Below the pieces are notes generated by a model. That model made no database searches, was not told where the DNA came from, and saw nothing but the letters and a program-made list of their open reading frames with translations. A DNA stretch of 64,000 bases from Lentimicrobiaceae bacterium (GTDB lineage Bacteria; Bacteroidota; Bacteroidia; Bacteroidales; JAGONC01): the NCBI GenBank assembly GCA_017993235.1, contig JAGONC010000009.1, positions 1 through 64,000 of the forward strand, read 5' to 3'. How positions within the stretch are numbered: the first letter of the stretch is position 1; every line of letters starts with the position of its first letter. Shown here in pieces: positions 18,601 to 26,227 of the stretch. Position numbers and translations under genes: made by a program.

Positions 18601-19183
18601 TTACCTGCTGCAGATCAAACCTCTGATAGGGAGCTCGCAGGATTACACGGTGGATATGGATAAGATCAACAGAGACCACCTCCTTCTTTATACGGAAAAA
18701 GGGATGGGCAATGGGATGATATCCAATATCCAGGATGTGATTTATGTGGACAGGAACCGGTTTGATAAATCAAGAACGTCAGAGATGGCCGGGGAAATTG
18801 ATCAGCTCAATACCCGGATGCGAAAAGAGGGCAAACAATATGTACTGATCGGTCCCGGAAGATGGGGCACCCGAGACCGCTGGATCGGGATTCCGGTGAA
18901 CTGGCCGCAGATATCCAACGCAAAGATCATTGTCGAAACAAGCCTGGAAGGATTTCCTCTCGACGCTTCCTCAGGATCCCACTTCTTTCATAATGTCACA
19001 TCCATGAATGTAGGCTATTTTTCAATCCAGGAAGAAAATCCCAAAACATTCCTTCGCTGGGATGTCCTGGATAAGCAACCGCTGGTTGCCAAAACCAATT
19101 TTTTCAATCATATCTGCTTTCAAAAACCACTGACAATTAAAATGGACGGTAAACAACGAATTTCAGTGATCACATGGCAATAA
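15656..19183 (+). CDS. GAF-REC-REC protein with PEP-synthase ATP-grasp domain
   Basis: 1175 residues. Residues 30-165 resemble a GAF sensor domain (LKELSCINRTTSIL, EERELLHNLANII). REC1 (about 215-345) lacks the phosphoacceptor Asp (DLVIMMMGVD). REC2 (about 360-500) keeps the set: LLIEDS, ITDMKFP (Asp about 439), ILQSSQTENE and VNKN. From about 620 comes the PEP/pyruvate-binding ATP-grasp domain of PEP synthase/PPDK: SLGGKGRGLAF, AVRSSGLFEDS (714), VEIEFAVDL (963), LLQIKPL. The swivelling phosphohistidine domain and PEP TIM barrel of a full enzyme are missing. Instead there is a 170-residue C-terminal domain with YVLIGPGRWGTRDRW (1061) and GSHFFHN (1107), shared with the protein at 36342. Probably a regulator or kinase-like protein rather than PEP synthase. 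It is 65 bp downstream of the GltB-like gene. Confidence 0.8.
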   Translation: MKKKCPPGKSDIRAKARKKTPEQTAPVNIDPVRYQRLLHEKQERLKELSCINRTTSILKEGKPIDETLLQICQIIPQAWHHPESAVVRILFEGMEFRSLHFKETRWCQTQVFETIDNQKGRLDVFYLKEFPASDEGPFLKEERELLHNLANIITGYLNSVKGKALLRKIFDDKSLREKYSTSKVKPEYSRQLLQTFLNKSNCNRDIYHDLMPFKVREILLLASLYDAYNVEKEGKFSEYILGDYLQMNLTSIPRITGVSTIEEAMEQLRRKHYDLVIMMMGVDITTPIKLSGLIKREFPDIPVFMLLNNDKDLALLDTKSELTRYIDNVFIWNGESRIFFAMVKLLEDEVNVANDTKVGLVRIILLIEDSTRYFSRYLPLLYHIVMEQTRQIITDVSSDELYKVLKLRVRPKILLATNYEQAMQIVNKYEDHMLCLITDMKFPKQGIPLDNAGVEIIQQIRKDLPRLPIILQSSQTENEKVAYDLKVTYVNKNSENLLQDLKSFITHYLGFGNFFFRDNEGNQIAVAQSLREFEKQLKTIPGDSLLYHARHDHFSLWLMAHGEIQAARILHPKKVDEFKSVEHIRQYLLSVIQQFRDEQNKGKVVPFEESAITDETNVVSLSAGSLGGKGRGLAFINTLIYNFDFTGSVSNINIRTPITAVIGTDEFEYFMIRNNLFERVLNMENYEEIKKLFLKGHLTETLVKRLKIYLKLITKPLAVRSSGLFEDSLMQPFAGIFETYLLPNSHPDPNERLNQLTNAIKLVFASIFSPVARGYIHSIHYTLEEEKMAVVIQEVVGNRFEDTFYPHISGVAQSYNYYPFSYMKPEEGFAVLALGLGKYVVEGEKAYRFSPKYPNIEINTPKAQFQNSQLEFFAVDMKKKNINLLEGDTAGLIRLDVDHAKRHGTLMHCASVYNIENNTIIPGLRNPGPRIINFADILKYNYIPLAQTIDVTLDVVKEALGSPVEIEFAVDLNKDKDYKASFYLLQIKPLIGSSQDYTVDMDKINRDHLLLYTEKGMGNGMISNIQDVIYVDRNRFDKSRTSEMAGEIDQLNTRMRKEGKQYVLIGPGRWGTRDRWIGIPVNWPQISNAKIIVETSLEGFPLDASSGSHFFHNVTSMNVGYFSIQEENPKTFLRWDVLDKQPLVAKTNFFNHICFQKPLTIKMDGKQRISVITWQ

Positions 19184-19249
19184 AACAAGAAATGGGAGTT
19201 CTTTTTACATGAAGATGAATAAGGACTGATTAAGTGCGTTTGTAACCAT

Positions 19250-19257
19250 TATATTTG
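19250..19257 (+). promoter_or_regulatory. Candidate -7 element before 19281
   Basis: TATATTTG matches TAnnTTTG, 23 bp before the ATG, in a 97-bp gap after the REC/PEP-synthase-like gene. This suggests that 19281-22826 can be transcribed as a separate unit from 9150-19183. Confidence 0.45.
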
Positions 19258-19280
19258 TACCACGTTTAATTGAAATTATT

Positions 19281-20150
19281 ATGTACGAATTTCTTTCATT
19301 AAGGGTCAAATGCCCGATGTGCGGCGCATTGCTCATGGATGAGGAGCAGCGGGTGGATAACGAGGCCAGCATCAAACTTCTTATTGAGATGCAGGGTGGA
19401 CGAGGTACAATCCATCTCAGTTCGGTCTACGGTAGTTATAATTACCTCTGTGATCTTGACCTTCCGGAAGGAAATGTGGCCAATTTTTATTGCCCTCATT
19501 GCCAGCAACAAATCACTTCTAAAGTAGAATGCCTGACCTGTGGGGCTTCCATGGTACATTTTCACATGGAGATGGGAGGGAAAGTAGCTATTTGTTCAAG
19601 AGCTGGCTGTAAGAACCACGCGGTTGAGTTCACTGACCTGGGGGATGCTCTCAGAAGGATGTACCAGGAATATGGATTCAGGGGCAAGGATTCACAAAAA
19701 CCTGAGGAAAGGCCTATTGTGAAGATGGAGAAAAAAGTGGATGAATTCAAGGAAATCATCGAATCAGGTACTTTTCTGCATACCTATTGCCCGCATTGTT
19801 TGAAAAGTCTCATTGAGGATGACATGATTAAATTGGATATCACCAATGAAAAAGATGAAAACGGTGTCATTATGCTAAGCCCTTACCTGAATGTGTTCAC
19901 ATCCAAATCAACGGTCTTCCTGAGGGAGCATGAAACATTAAAAGATATAAAATGTCCGCACTGCCACCAGAGCCTCCGGCAGGAAGATACACGCTGTGGC
20001 TGGTGCAATTCACCCGTTGCCAGGATCAATATCTCTGCACGGATCAAATTCATCGAATTCTACATTTGTACCAAAAAAGGGTGCCGCTGGCATGGTCTAA
20101 GTGACGATGACCTGTACGAGATAAAGATCGAGGACAGCCTGGAATGGTAG
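19281..20150 (+). CDS. Double zinc-ribbon-domain protein of unknown function
   Basis: 289 residues made of two copies of one Cys-rich domain. Copy 1 has Cys11/14, 71/74, 84/87, 105/110 and His113; copy 2 has Cys170/173, 225/228, 239/242, 263/268 and His271. Each copy reads CPxC, about 50-60 residues, CPHC, 9-10 residues, CxxC, about 20 residues, CxxxGC with His 2-3 residues on. Copy 1 is closest to the tail of the NuoE-like protein at 9150 (LSSVYGSYNY against LSSLYGSFKY). Copy 2 is closest to the N-terminus of the NfnB-like protein at 21024 (LSPYLNVF against LSPYLDVF; CRWHG against CHWHG). That pattern suggests an adaptor between the diaphorase and Nfn halves of module A. I do not recognise the family; metal binding is inferred from the cysteines. 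Confidence 0.75.
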   Translation: MYEFLSLRVKCPMCGALLMDEEQRVDNEASIKLLIEMQGGRGTIHLSSVYGSYNYLCDLDLPEGNVANFYCPHCQQQITSKVECLTCGASMVHFHMEMGGKVAICSRAGCKNHAVEFTDLGDALRRMYQEYGFRGKDSQKPEERPIVKMEKKVDEFKEIIESGTFLHTYCPHCLKSLIEDDMIKLDITNEKDENGVIMLSPYLNVFTSKSTVFLREHETLKDIKCPHCHQSLRQEDTRCGWCNSPVARINISARIKFIEFYICTKKGCRWHGLSDDDLYEIKIEDSLEW

Positions 20151-20186
20151 TCTTTGAAGATAATACGTTACGAACACTTTTTGTAT

Positions 20187-21011
20187 ATGTTCCAGATCAA
20201 GCGAAAAAAAGAGATGGCGATGGGGACGATCATTCTCATGGACATTGAAGCTCCGAAAATCGCAAGGAAAGTGAAAGCAGGGCAGTTCGTCATCATCCGT
20301 GTTAACGAAACAGGTGAGCGCATACCACTTACGGTGGCTGACAAGGATGATTTTGCAGGGATTATTACCATCATCTTCCAGGTTGTGGGCAAGACCACTG
20401 CTTTGATGCGCTCTCTCAACGAGGGTGATTTTATCAAGGATGTGGCAGGACCTCTGGGCCGGGCTGCGGGTACCGAAAAGAAAGGAACCGTGGTAATGGT
20501 GGGAGGAGGAACGGGAGTGGCCATCCTTCATCATATAACTAAAGCCTTCAAGGAATCAGGCAATTATGTCATTGGTATTATTGGATCAAAGACTAAAGAT
20601 ATGCTCATCCTTGAAAATGAAATGACAGCCCTGTGTGATGAACTGGTAATAACAACTGACGATGGCACCTATGGCGAACGCGGATTTGTGACCGGCCCAC
20701 TTGGAAAATACCTGGAAGAACGTTATGATATAAAGCTGGTGTATGCCATCGGTCCTATTCCCATGATGAAGAATATCATTAAACTTACCCAGAAATATAA
20801 TGTTCCGACCATGGTAAGTCTAAATCCCATCATGATTGATGGTACGGGCATGTGCGGCGGATGCCGGGTCAAAATCAATAATGAGATCCGTTTCTGTTGT
20901 GTGGATGGACCTGATTTTGATGGTTTCCAGGTTGATTTTGAGGAGCTGGAAAAAAGAAACAATATGTATCTGGCCGACGAAAAAACGTCCCTCTTGTTTT
21001 CCATCCGTTAA
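20187..21011 (+). CDS. NfnA-like ferredoxin:NAD(P)+ oxidoreductase FAD/2Fe-2S subunit
   Basis: About 274 residues from ATG 20187; a TTG at 20154 would add 11 residues with no family counterpart. It shows the dihydroorotate-dehydrogenase electron-transfer/sulfide-dehydrogenase beta fold: EAPKIARKVKAGQFVIIRV and RIPLTVADKD (FAD domain), VVMVGGGTGVAILHHITKAF (NAD domain), and 2Fe-2S cysteines in GMCGGCRV and RFCCVDGPDFDGFQVDF. With the next gene it makes an NfnAB/SudAB-like pair, which in known cases couples NADH, NADPH and ferredoxin by flavin bifurcation. The neighbour spacing of 12 bp supports cotranscription. The physiological couple here is not determined by sequence. Confidence 0.85.
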   Translation: MFQIKRKKEMAMGTIILMDIEAPKIARKVKAGQFVIIRVNETGERIPLTVADKDDFAGIITIIFQVVGKTTALMRSLNEGDFIKDVAGPLGRAAGTEKKGTVVMVGGGTGVAILHHITKAFKESGNYVIGIIGSKTKDMLILENEMTALCDELVITTDDGTYGERGFVTGPLGKYLEERYDIKLVYAIGPIPMMKNIIKLTQKYNVPTMVSLNPIMIDGTGMCGGCRVKINNEIRFCCVDGPDFDGFQVDFEELEKRNNMYLADEKTSLLFSIR

Positions 21012-21023
21012 AGGCATAGAACA

Positions 21024-22826
21024 ATGTTAGAACAGGATGTACGATATTTAAAGTTTAAAACTTTCCTCAGCTTTTACTGCCCACACTGCAAGAAGACGTT
21101 CAATATTGAAAGACAGAATGAGAGGCTCCTTCTTTTTACAGCCAAGTACCAGGGTAATGATTTTGAGTTAAGACTGAGTCCGTATTTGGATGTATTTGAT
21201 ATAAAAGTATCTTATCCGTTGAATGACGGAGAAATACTGGATGATCTGATCTGTCCGCAATGCAGTAGCAGTATTGTGAACACAGAGGTCAGGTGCGCCG
21301 ATTGCGGTTCCAAGGTGGGAGAAGCCATTGTATCGGCCTATGCCAAGCTTATCCCCTTTTATTTCTGTTTGAAATATGGATGCCACTGGCATGGGATCAC
21401 CAGGGAGGATGAACGGTTCATTAGATTAAAGATTCCCCGCCAGGCGATGCCTGAGCAGGACCAGGTTGTACGAATCAGTAACTTCCAGGAAGTACCCTAC
21501 GGTTACACCACGGAGCTGGCTTTGCTTGAAGCAGGGCGTTGTCTGCAATGCAAGAAACCTGGGTGTGTGGAGGGTTGCCCTGTCAATATTAACATCCCGA
21601 CCTTCATTGCATTGATTGCTGAAGAAAAATTTGATCAGGCGATAAAAAAAATAAAGGAAGCCAACGTCTTTCCATCCATATGCGGGAGAGTGTGTCCACA
21701 GGAATCCCAATGTGAGGCCTACTGTATCCTTGGTAAAAAAGATGAACCGGTCGCTATTGGCAGGTTGGAACGTTTTGTGGCTGACTGGGAGCGAAAATCC
21801 GATAAGGTAAAGATCCCGGAAATCAAAATCAGCACCGGGAAACGCATCGCGGTCGTCGGCTCAGGACCAGGAGGACTGACGGTAGCTGCCGATATGCGCC
21901 AGTTGGGGTATGAAGTAACGATCTATGAAGCCCTTCATGAACCCGGCGGAGTGCTCACCTATGGCATTCCTGAATTCCGTCTGCCGAAAGGCATTGTCCA
22001 ATTTGAAATTGATTTTCTTAGAAAGATGGGAGTCAGACTTGAGTTGAACCACATCATTGGCAATATTCTGACCATCGATGAACTCCTGGAGCACTTCGAT
22101 GCTGTCTTTATCGGCGTTGGTGCAGGCGCACCCTGGTTTCTGGGAGTGGAAGGAGAAAGTCTGGGAAATGTTTTCTCGGCCAATGAGTATCTGACAAGGA
22201 TGAACCTGATGAAAGCCTATCGTTTTCCTGAATACGATACACCAAAACCCAGAGGCAATAAAGTGGCTGTGATCGGCGGTGGAAATGTAGCGATGGATTG
22301 TGCCCGCTCAGCAATCAGGACAGGCGCATCCGAGGTGACCATCATCTATCGCCGTTCGCGGCAGGAACTGCCCGCACGGGCAGAAGAAGTCCATCATGCG
22401 GGTCAGGAAGGCATAAAATTCAAGCTTCTCACCAATCCCATTCGTTTTCTGGGTACGGATAACAAAATGATCAAGGGAATGGAATGCATCAAGATGCAAC
22501 TGGGAGAGCCAGATGCCTCGGGCAGGAGAAGGCCGATACCTATCGAAGGATCCAATTTCATTCAGGAATGTGATATGGCCATCGTTGCTGTCGGAAATGG
22601 TCCCAATCCGGTCATATTCCATTCCACCCCCGATATAAAACTTGATAACAGGGGATATATCCAGGTTGATCCCAGAACGATGGAAACCACGAAGGAATTC
22701 GTTTATGCAGGCGGGGACATTGTCACGGGCGCCGCAACGGTCATCCTGGCGATGGGAGCCGGCAGAATCGCCGCACGCGCCATGCACCAAAAATTATCCA
22801 AAACCCCTTTAAGAGGCAGGAAATGA
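21024..22826 (+). CDS. NfnB/GltD-like NAD(P)H oxidoreductase with N-terminal zinc-ribbon domain
   Basis: 600 residues against about 460-470 for ordinary NfnB or GltD. The extra N-terminal 140 residues are the Cys-rich domain seen at 19281: Cys19/22, 77/80, 91/94, 115/120 and His121/123. The GltD part has 4Fe-4S cysteines CLQCKKPGCVEGCP (from 173) and CGRVCPQESQCEAYC, FAD loop RIAVVGSGPGGLTVAADM, EPGGVLTYGIPEFRLPK, NAD(P) loop VAVIGGGNVAMDCARSAI, YRRSRQELPAR, and the C-terminal FAD segment VYAGGDIVTGAATVILAMGAG. It is the large partner of the NfnA-like protein. It ends 4 bp from the convergent DUF1080 gene, with no terminator visible between them. Confidence 0.87.
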   Translation: MLEQDVRYLKFKTFLSFYCPHCKKTFNIERQNERLLLFTAKYQGNDFELRLSPYLDVFDIKVSYPLNDGEILDDLICPQCSSSIVNTEVRCADCGSKVGEAIVSAYAKLIPFYFCLKYGCHWHGITREDERFIRLKIPRQAMPEQDQVVRISNFQEVPYGYTTELALLEAGRCLQCKKPGCVEGCPVNINIPTFIALIAEEKFDQAIKKIKEANVFPSICGRVCPQESQCEAYCILGKKDEPVAIGRLERFVADWERKSDKVKIPEIKISTGKRIAVVGSGPGGLTVAADMRQLGYEVTIYEALHEPGGVLTYGIPEFRLPKGIVQFEIDFLRKMGVRLELNHIIGNILTIDELLEHFDAVFIGVGAGAPWFLGVEGESLGNVFSANEYLTRMNLMKAYRFPEYDTPKPRGNKVAVIGGGNVAMDCARSAIRTGASEVTIIYRRSRQELPARAEEVHHAGQEGIKFKLLTNPIRFLGTDNKMIKGMECIKMQLGEPDASGRRRPIPIEGSNFIQECDMAIVAVGNGPNPVIFHSTPDIKLDNRGYIQVDPRTMETTKEFVYAGGDIVTGAATVILAMGAGRIAARAMHQKLSKTPLRGRK

Positions 22827-22830
22827 TATA

Positions 22831-23616
22831 TCATCTAAGGATCTTGATCTTGATGTTCCGGAACCATACATCGTCACCGTGGTCCTGCAGGCCGATGTAC
22901 CCTTCTTCGGCCGTATCGATGAACAGAGGATAATCCTTGAATTTACTTTTAGCACACATAGCCTTCCAGTCATCCGTCCACAGATGGTACTCCAACACCT
23001 TCTCCCCGTTCATGTAATGGACAACGGTACCTTTATAAACCATGATCCTCACAGGGGTCCATTGCATCGGTCCCTTGAAATTCTGTGGAACAGCCGGGAT
23101 CAGATCGTAGAGGGCCCCTGCCTGACGGTTGCCCTTGATTCCCAGCTTGGCATCCGGGTGATTGAAGTTATCCAGGACCTGCATTTCGGGAGAACTCTTC
23201 CAGATGGGCTCGCCTTCCACTTCCCTGGCCAGATAAAAGATGCCGCTGTTCGCTCCGGTATCCACCATCCACTCGAGAGACAGTTCAAAATTTTTGAATT
23301 TTTCGCGGGTGATGATATCGCCTCCCGAGCCAGCCTCTCCCCTGCCGGAGCCGATGACGTGGATGGTGCCATCCACCACCTCCCAGCCTTTCGGGAAATC
23401 GGGTTTGTTATAACCCCGCCAGTGTGCGGTGCTCTTCCCGTCGAAAAGCAGCTGCCAGCCCTCATCCATTTCAGCCTGGGAAAGGGTGTTGGGCGCTGCC
23501 ATTTTTGCTTCGATCTTGACTTTTCCAGGAGTAGCTGTTTGTTGCGTCACTTTTGACGGACTCTTGCATGCTGCAACCATAACTATTGCAATTAATAAGA
23601 AAATTAGTTTTTTCAT
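22831..23616 (-). CDS. DUF1080 lipoprotein (3-keto-disaccharide hydrolase family)
   Basis: 261 residues. A lipoprotein signal precedes the lipobox VAAC at about residue 17 (LIFLLIAIVMVAACKSP). The domain has the DUF1080 concanavalin-like pattern: GWQLLFDGKSTAHWRGYNK, FELSLEWMVDTGANSGIFY, EMQVLDNFNHPDAK, GYIGLQDHGDDVWFRNIKI. Members act on 3-keto-glycosides or similar oxidised sugars. It is the last gene of a minus-strand set with three Gfo/Idh/MocA proteins and a sugar isomerase. It probably faces the periplasm or the cell surface. Confidence 0.88.
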   Translation of the reverse strand: MKKLIFLLIAIVMVAACKSPSKVTQQTATPGKVKIEAKMAAPNTLSQAEMDEGWQLLFDGKSTAHWRGYNKPDFPKGWEVVDGTIHVIGSGRGEAGSGGDIITREKFKNFELSLEWMVDTGANSGIFYLAREVEGEPIWKSSPEMQVLDNFNHPDAKLGIKGNRQAGALYDLIPAVPQNFKGPMQWTPVRIMVYKGTVVHYMNGEKVLEYHLWTDDWKAMCAKSKFKDYPLFIDTAEEGYIGLQDHGDDVWFRNIKIKILR

Positions 23617-23625
23617 CCTGCGATT

Positions 23626-23680
23626 ATTGTTAAATTGTTAAAATGTTGAATTGTTAACTACCAACTGCCAACTAGAAACC
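23626..23680. repeat. AT-rich TTGTTAAATTG / CCAACTGCCAACT repeat tract
   Basis: The gap between the DUF1080 and Gfo/Idh genes holds TTGTTAAATTGTTAAAATG and CCAACTGCCAACT. Related runs occur at 60818-60850 (CAATTTAACAATTTGACAAT) and 43927-43955 (AACTGCCAACTGCCAAAT). The stop codon of the Gfo/Idh gene at 23672 lies in the tract. Confidence 0.6.
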
Positions 23681-25126
23681 CCACCCTTCCCTGTATGTAT
23701 GTTTGATATACTCTTCAGCCGCCTGTTTGGCGTTGGTGGTCTCATGCTTTGTGTCGAAATGCGGGTGGCCGTCAATGATCTGGAACTTATCGCTGGCCAC
23801 CACCCGGATCTCGTCACCATCGCCGATGTTGGTGAAACGCATGCTCTGTCCGTCCCATATCAGTTCACGTTTGAGGTCCTGGAGCCTGATGGCGACCACA
23901 CCCATCAGCACCATTTCGTTCATGGGGCCCGAATACCCGAAATAGGAGCTGGCTTCCGTCCGGTTATCCGGGTTCTCCTTACATGCCCTGACCCAGTCCA
24001 TTTCATGGCTGGTCTCTATCCTCCGCAGGGTTGGAACCGGACGTGAATAGGATTCATCCATCGAAAGCGGCAGCAGGAAGGGATCTTTTCCATAGCAGCC
24101 ACACATGAGTTTTCCTTTGGATCCGATAAAGAGCACGCCGCCATCGGAGTCGCGTCCCATGATCTCACCGGCAGGTAATTCTTCGGGCCTGGGTGGGAGC
24201 AGTCCGCCATCCCACCAGGTAACCTTCACTTCCGGCATCTCCAGGCGGGGCAGGTTATCCCGTTCGGGGAACGTATAGGTGACCACCTCTGCCAGAGGGG
24301 GTGATTCCGTGTTGAACTGGGAGGAACTGCCCTGTACTTTCACGGGGTATTTCAGCATCAATGCCTTAAAGATAGGATCCATGATATGGCAGGCCATATC
24401 GCCAAGGGCTCCCGTACCAAAATCCCACCATCCCCTCCAGTTCCAGGGGTGGTATATGGAGTGGTACGGCCTCTCGCGCGCTGTCCCCAGGAAGAGATCC
24501 CATTTGAGGGTCCTGGGAACTTTCATCACCTCGGTAGGACGTTCCAGTCCCTGCGGCCAGATGGGCCGGTTGGTCCAGGCATGCACTTCCCTGATCTCAC
24601 CGATGGCTCCGTCCCAGATCCATTCGCACGTCTGACGGATGCCTTCGCCGGAATTACCCTGATTGCCCATCTGGGTCGCCACCCTGTACTTTTTGGCGAT
24701 CTCTGTCATCTGGCGCGATTCCCATACCGAATGGGTCAACGGTTTTTCGCAGTAAACATGCTTGCCGAGTTTCATCGCATTGATGGAAATAATAGCATGG
24801 GAATGATCGGGGGTACCCACTACCACCGCGTCAATCTCTTTTGCCATCTTATCGAACATCTCCCGCCAGTCATAGAACTTACTGGCCCCGGGAAATTCAT
24901 CAAAAAGCTCGGCAGCGTATTCCCAGTCCACATCGCACAGGGCAACAATATTTTCACTTTTGACCGCCTTGATCACACCTCCTCCGCGGCCCCCGATACC
25001 GACACCCGCAATGTTCAATTTATCGCTTGGCATGCGATGCCCCAGGCCGGAAACGACATAGCTGGGCAGGATCGTGAATCCGGCTGCTGCCACACCGGCC
25101 GTTTTCAGAAAGGTCCGGCGGTCCAT
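23672..25126 (-). CDS. Gfo/Idh/MocA family oxidoreductase, Tat-exported
   Basis: About 484 residues from ATG 25126; an upstream ATG at 25171 would add MNFMRDNKPTKESTD before the Tat signal. The start reads MDRRTFLKTAGVAAAGFTIL, a twin-arginine signal. The NAD(P) Rossmann region is NIAGVGIGGRGGGVIKAV, then VVGTPDHSHAIISINAMK and the family lysine in GKHVYCEKPLTHSVWE. The C-terminal Gfo/Idh beta-sheet domain is complete. Known relatives oxidise or reduce sugar hydroxyls, including glucoside 3-dehydrogenation. The export signal implies a periplasmic enzyme with tightly bound cofactor. Order on the minus strand: sugar isomerase upstream, DUF1080 downstream. Confidence 0.9.
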   Translation of the reverse strand: MDRRTFLKTAGVAAAGFTILPSYVVSGLGHRMPSDKLNIAGVGIGGRGGGVIKAVKSENIVALCDVDWEYAAELFDEFPGASKFYDWREMFDKMAKEIDAVVVGTPDHSHAIISINAMKLGKHVYCEKPLTHSVWESRQMTEIAKKYRVATQMGNQGNSGEGIRQTCEWIWDGAIGEIREVHAWTNRPIWPQGLERPTEVMKVPRTLKWDLFLGTARERPYHSIYHPWNWRGWWDFGTGALGDMACHIMDPIFKALMLKYPVKVQGSSSQFNTESPPLAEVVTYTFPERDNLPRLEMPEVKVTWWDGGLLPPRPEELPAGEIMGRDSDGGVLFIGSKGKLMCGCYGKDPFLLPLSMDESYSRPVPTLRRIETSHEMDWVRACKENPDNRTEASSYFGYSGPMNEMVLMGVVAIRLQDLKRELIWDGQSMRFTNIGDGDEIRVVASDKFQIIDGHPHFDTKHETTNAKQAAEEYIKHTYREGWGF

Positions 25127-25189
25127 ATCGGTACTTTCTTTTGTTGGTTTGTTGTCTCTCATAAAGTTCATTTTTTGCTGTGAAGTTTC

Positions 25190-25300
25190 TTTTCCACTCC
25201 CTCTGCGCGCCTCTGTGATTTCCTCTGTGCGCCTCTGTGGTTAAATGCATTTTTACCACAGAGGCGAAGGAGGTTGTCATGGAGGCGCATAGAGTATACA
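25190..25300. repeat. CTCTGTG repeat with 12-bp inverted repeat
   Basis: Several CCTCTGTG blocks end in a perfect inverted repeat: GCCTCTGTGGT (25231-25241) and ACCACAGAGGC (25255-25265), extended by one more pair to 12 bp, with a 13-base loop. It lies between two co-directional genes. Strong structure but no U-run after it; it may be a dispersed repeat or act as an RNA processing site. Confidence 0.75.
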
Positions 25301-25307
25301 AAACATT

Positions 25308-26144
25308 TTAAGTCAAATTCTTACGGATATATTCATAGCTATCCTCCACTGATTCAATCGGGCTTTTGGAATAGCTCTCCTGCTCCACGTAAAAATAATC
25401 CAATCCGGCCAGGTCAGCCTGGGTGAAGATTTCCCCGTAGTCAATGTTCCCTTCACCGATTATGGTACTTTCACCCGCTGCATCCATATCCTTCACATGC
25501 CACAGGGCAAACCGTCCGGGGTATTTACGGAAATAGGCCACCGGATCATAACCTCCCTTGATGATCCAGAAAATATCCAGCTCAAAACACACCAGGGCTG
25601 GATCGGTCTCTTTCAGAAGGATATCATAAAACACTCCACTATCATCTGATTGGAATTCTCCGGCATGATTATGATATCCAAAACGGATCCCTGCCTGCCT
25701 GGCTCTTTCCCCAATGATGTTCATCTCCCCCGCCATCCTTCTGTAGTCATCCGCGGTATCCACTTTTCTTCCCATGGGAGAAGGCAATACAATGTATTCC
25801 AGTCCTGCCCGGTTTGCTGCATCCAGCCAGACATCCGCATTCTGCGAAGAAATACCCGTATGGGTACAGGTGATCCGCATACCCATGTCTTCGATCATTT
25901 TCCTGAATTCCACGGCAGGAATCCCGTAAAATTTCCCGTCAAATCCATACGGTTCGATATGCTCGTATCCGATTCTGCTCACCTGCTCAAGGGTCGATCG
26001 TGTCTCTTTTTCGATGGTATCCCTCAGCGTATAGAGCTGCAATCCAACCTCTTTTCTGACAGAACAGGAGGGAAATGTATGCAATACCATGGTGCTGGCG
26101 CCCAGAACGCCAACGGTTTTAAGGAACTCACGGCGTGTTTTCAT
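25308..26144 (-). CDS. Sugar phosphate isomerase/epimerase-type TIM barrel, Tat-exported
   Basis: 278 residues. The Tat signal MKTRREFLKTVGVLGAS is followed by a xylose-isomerase-like barrel: VGLQLYTLRDTI, ARQAGIRFGYHNHAGEF, ALVCFELDIFWIIKGG, and FALWHVKDMD with metal-ligand Glu, Asp and His at the barrel ends. In characterised 3-keto-glycoside pathways, members of this superfamily act as lyases or hydratases on the 3-keto sugar. It sits between Gfo/Idh genes in the same operon, so I expect it to process their product in the periplasm. Confidence 0.85.
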   Translation of the reverse strand: MKTRREFLKTVGVLGASTMVLHTFPSCSVRKEVGLQLYTLRDTIEKETRSTLEQVSRIGYEHIEPYGFDGKFYGIPAVEFRKMIEDMGMRITCTHTGISSQNADVWLDAANRAGLEYIVLPSPMGRKVDTADDYRRMAGEMNIIGERARQAGIRFGYHNHAGEFQSDDSGVFYDILLKETDPALVCFELDIFWIIKGGYDPVAYFRKYPGRFALWHVKDMDAAGESTIIGEGNIDYGEIFTQADLAGLDYFYVEQESYSKSPIESVEDSYEYIRKNLT

Positions 26145-26227
26145 GAGATAAGCAATTGGTTCCGGGTTGAAAAAGCTAATTTAGAAAAAGTAAAGAAATC
26201 AATCACGGCTGTCTTGAAAAATTAACA

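Noticed and set aside
15656-19183. Annotation as phosphoenolpyruvate synthase or pyruvate phosphate dikinase
   Set aside because: Only the ATP-grasp part is present; the phosphohistidine and PEP TIM-barrel domains are missing.
22879-23556. 225-residue plus-strand ORF over the DUF1080 gene
   Set aside because: Shadow of a coding sequence with lipobox and DUF1080 motifs.
24386-25183. 265-residue plus-strand ORF over the Gfo/Idh gene
   Set aside because: Antisense to a well-supported coding sequence; low-complexity His/Pro/Gly-rich shadow.
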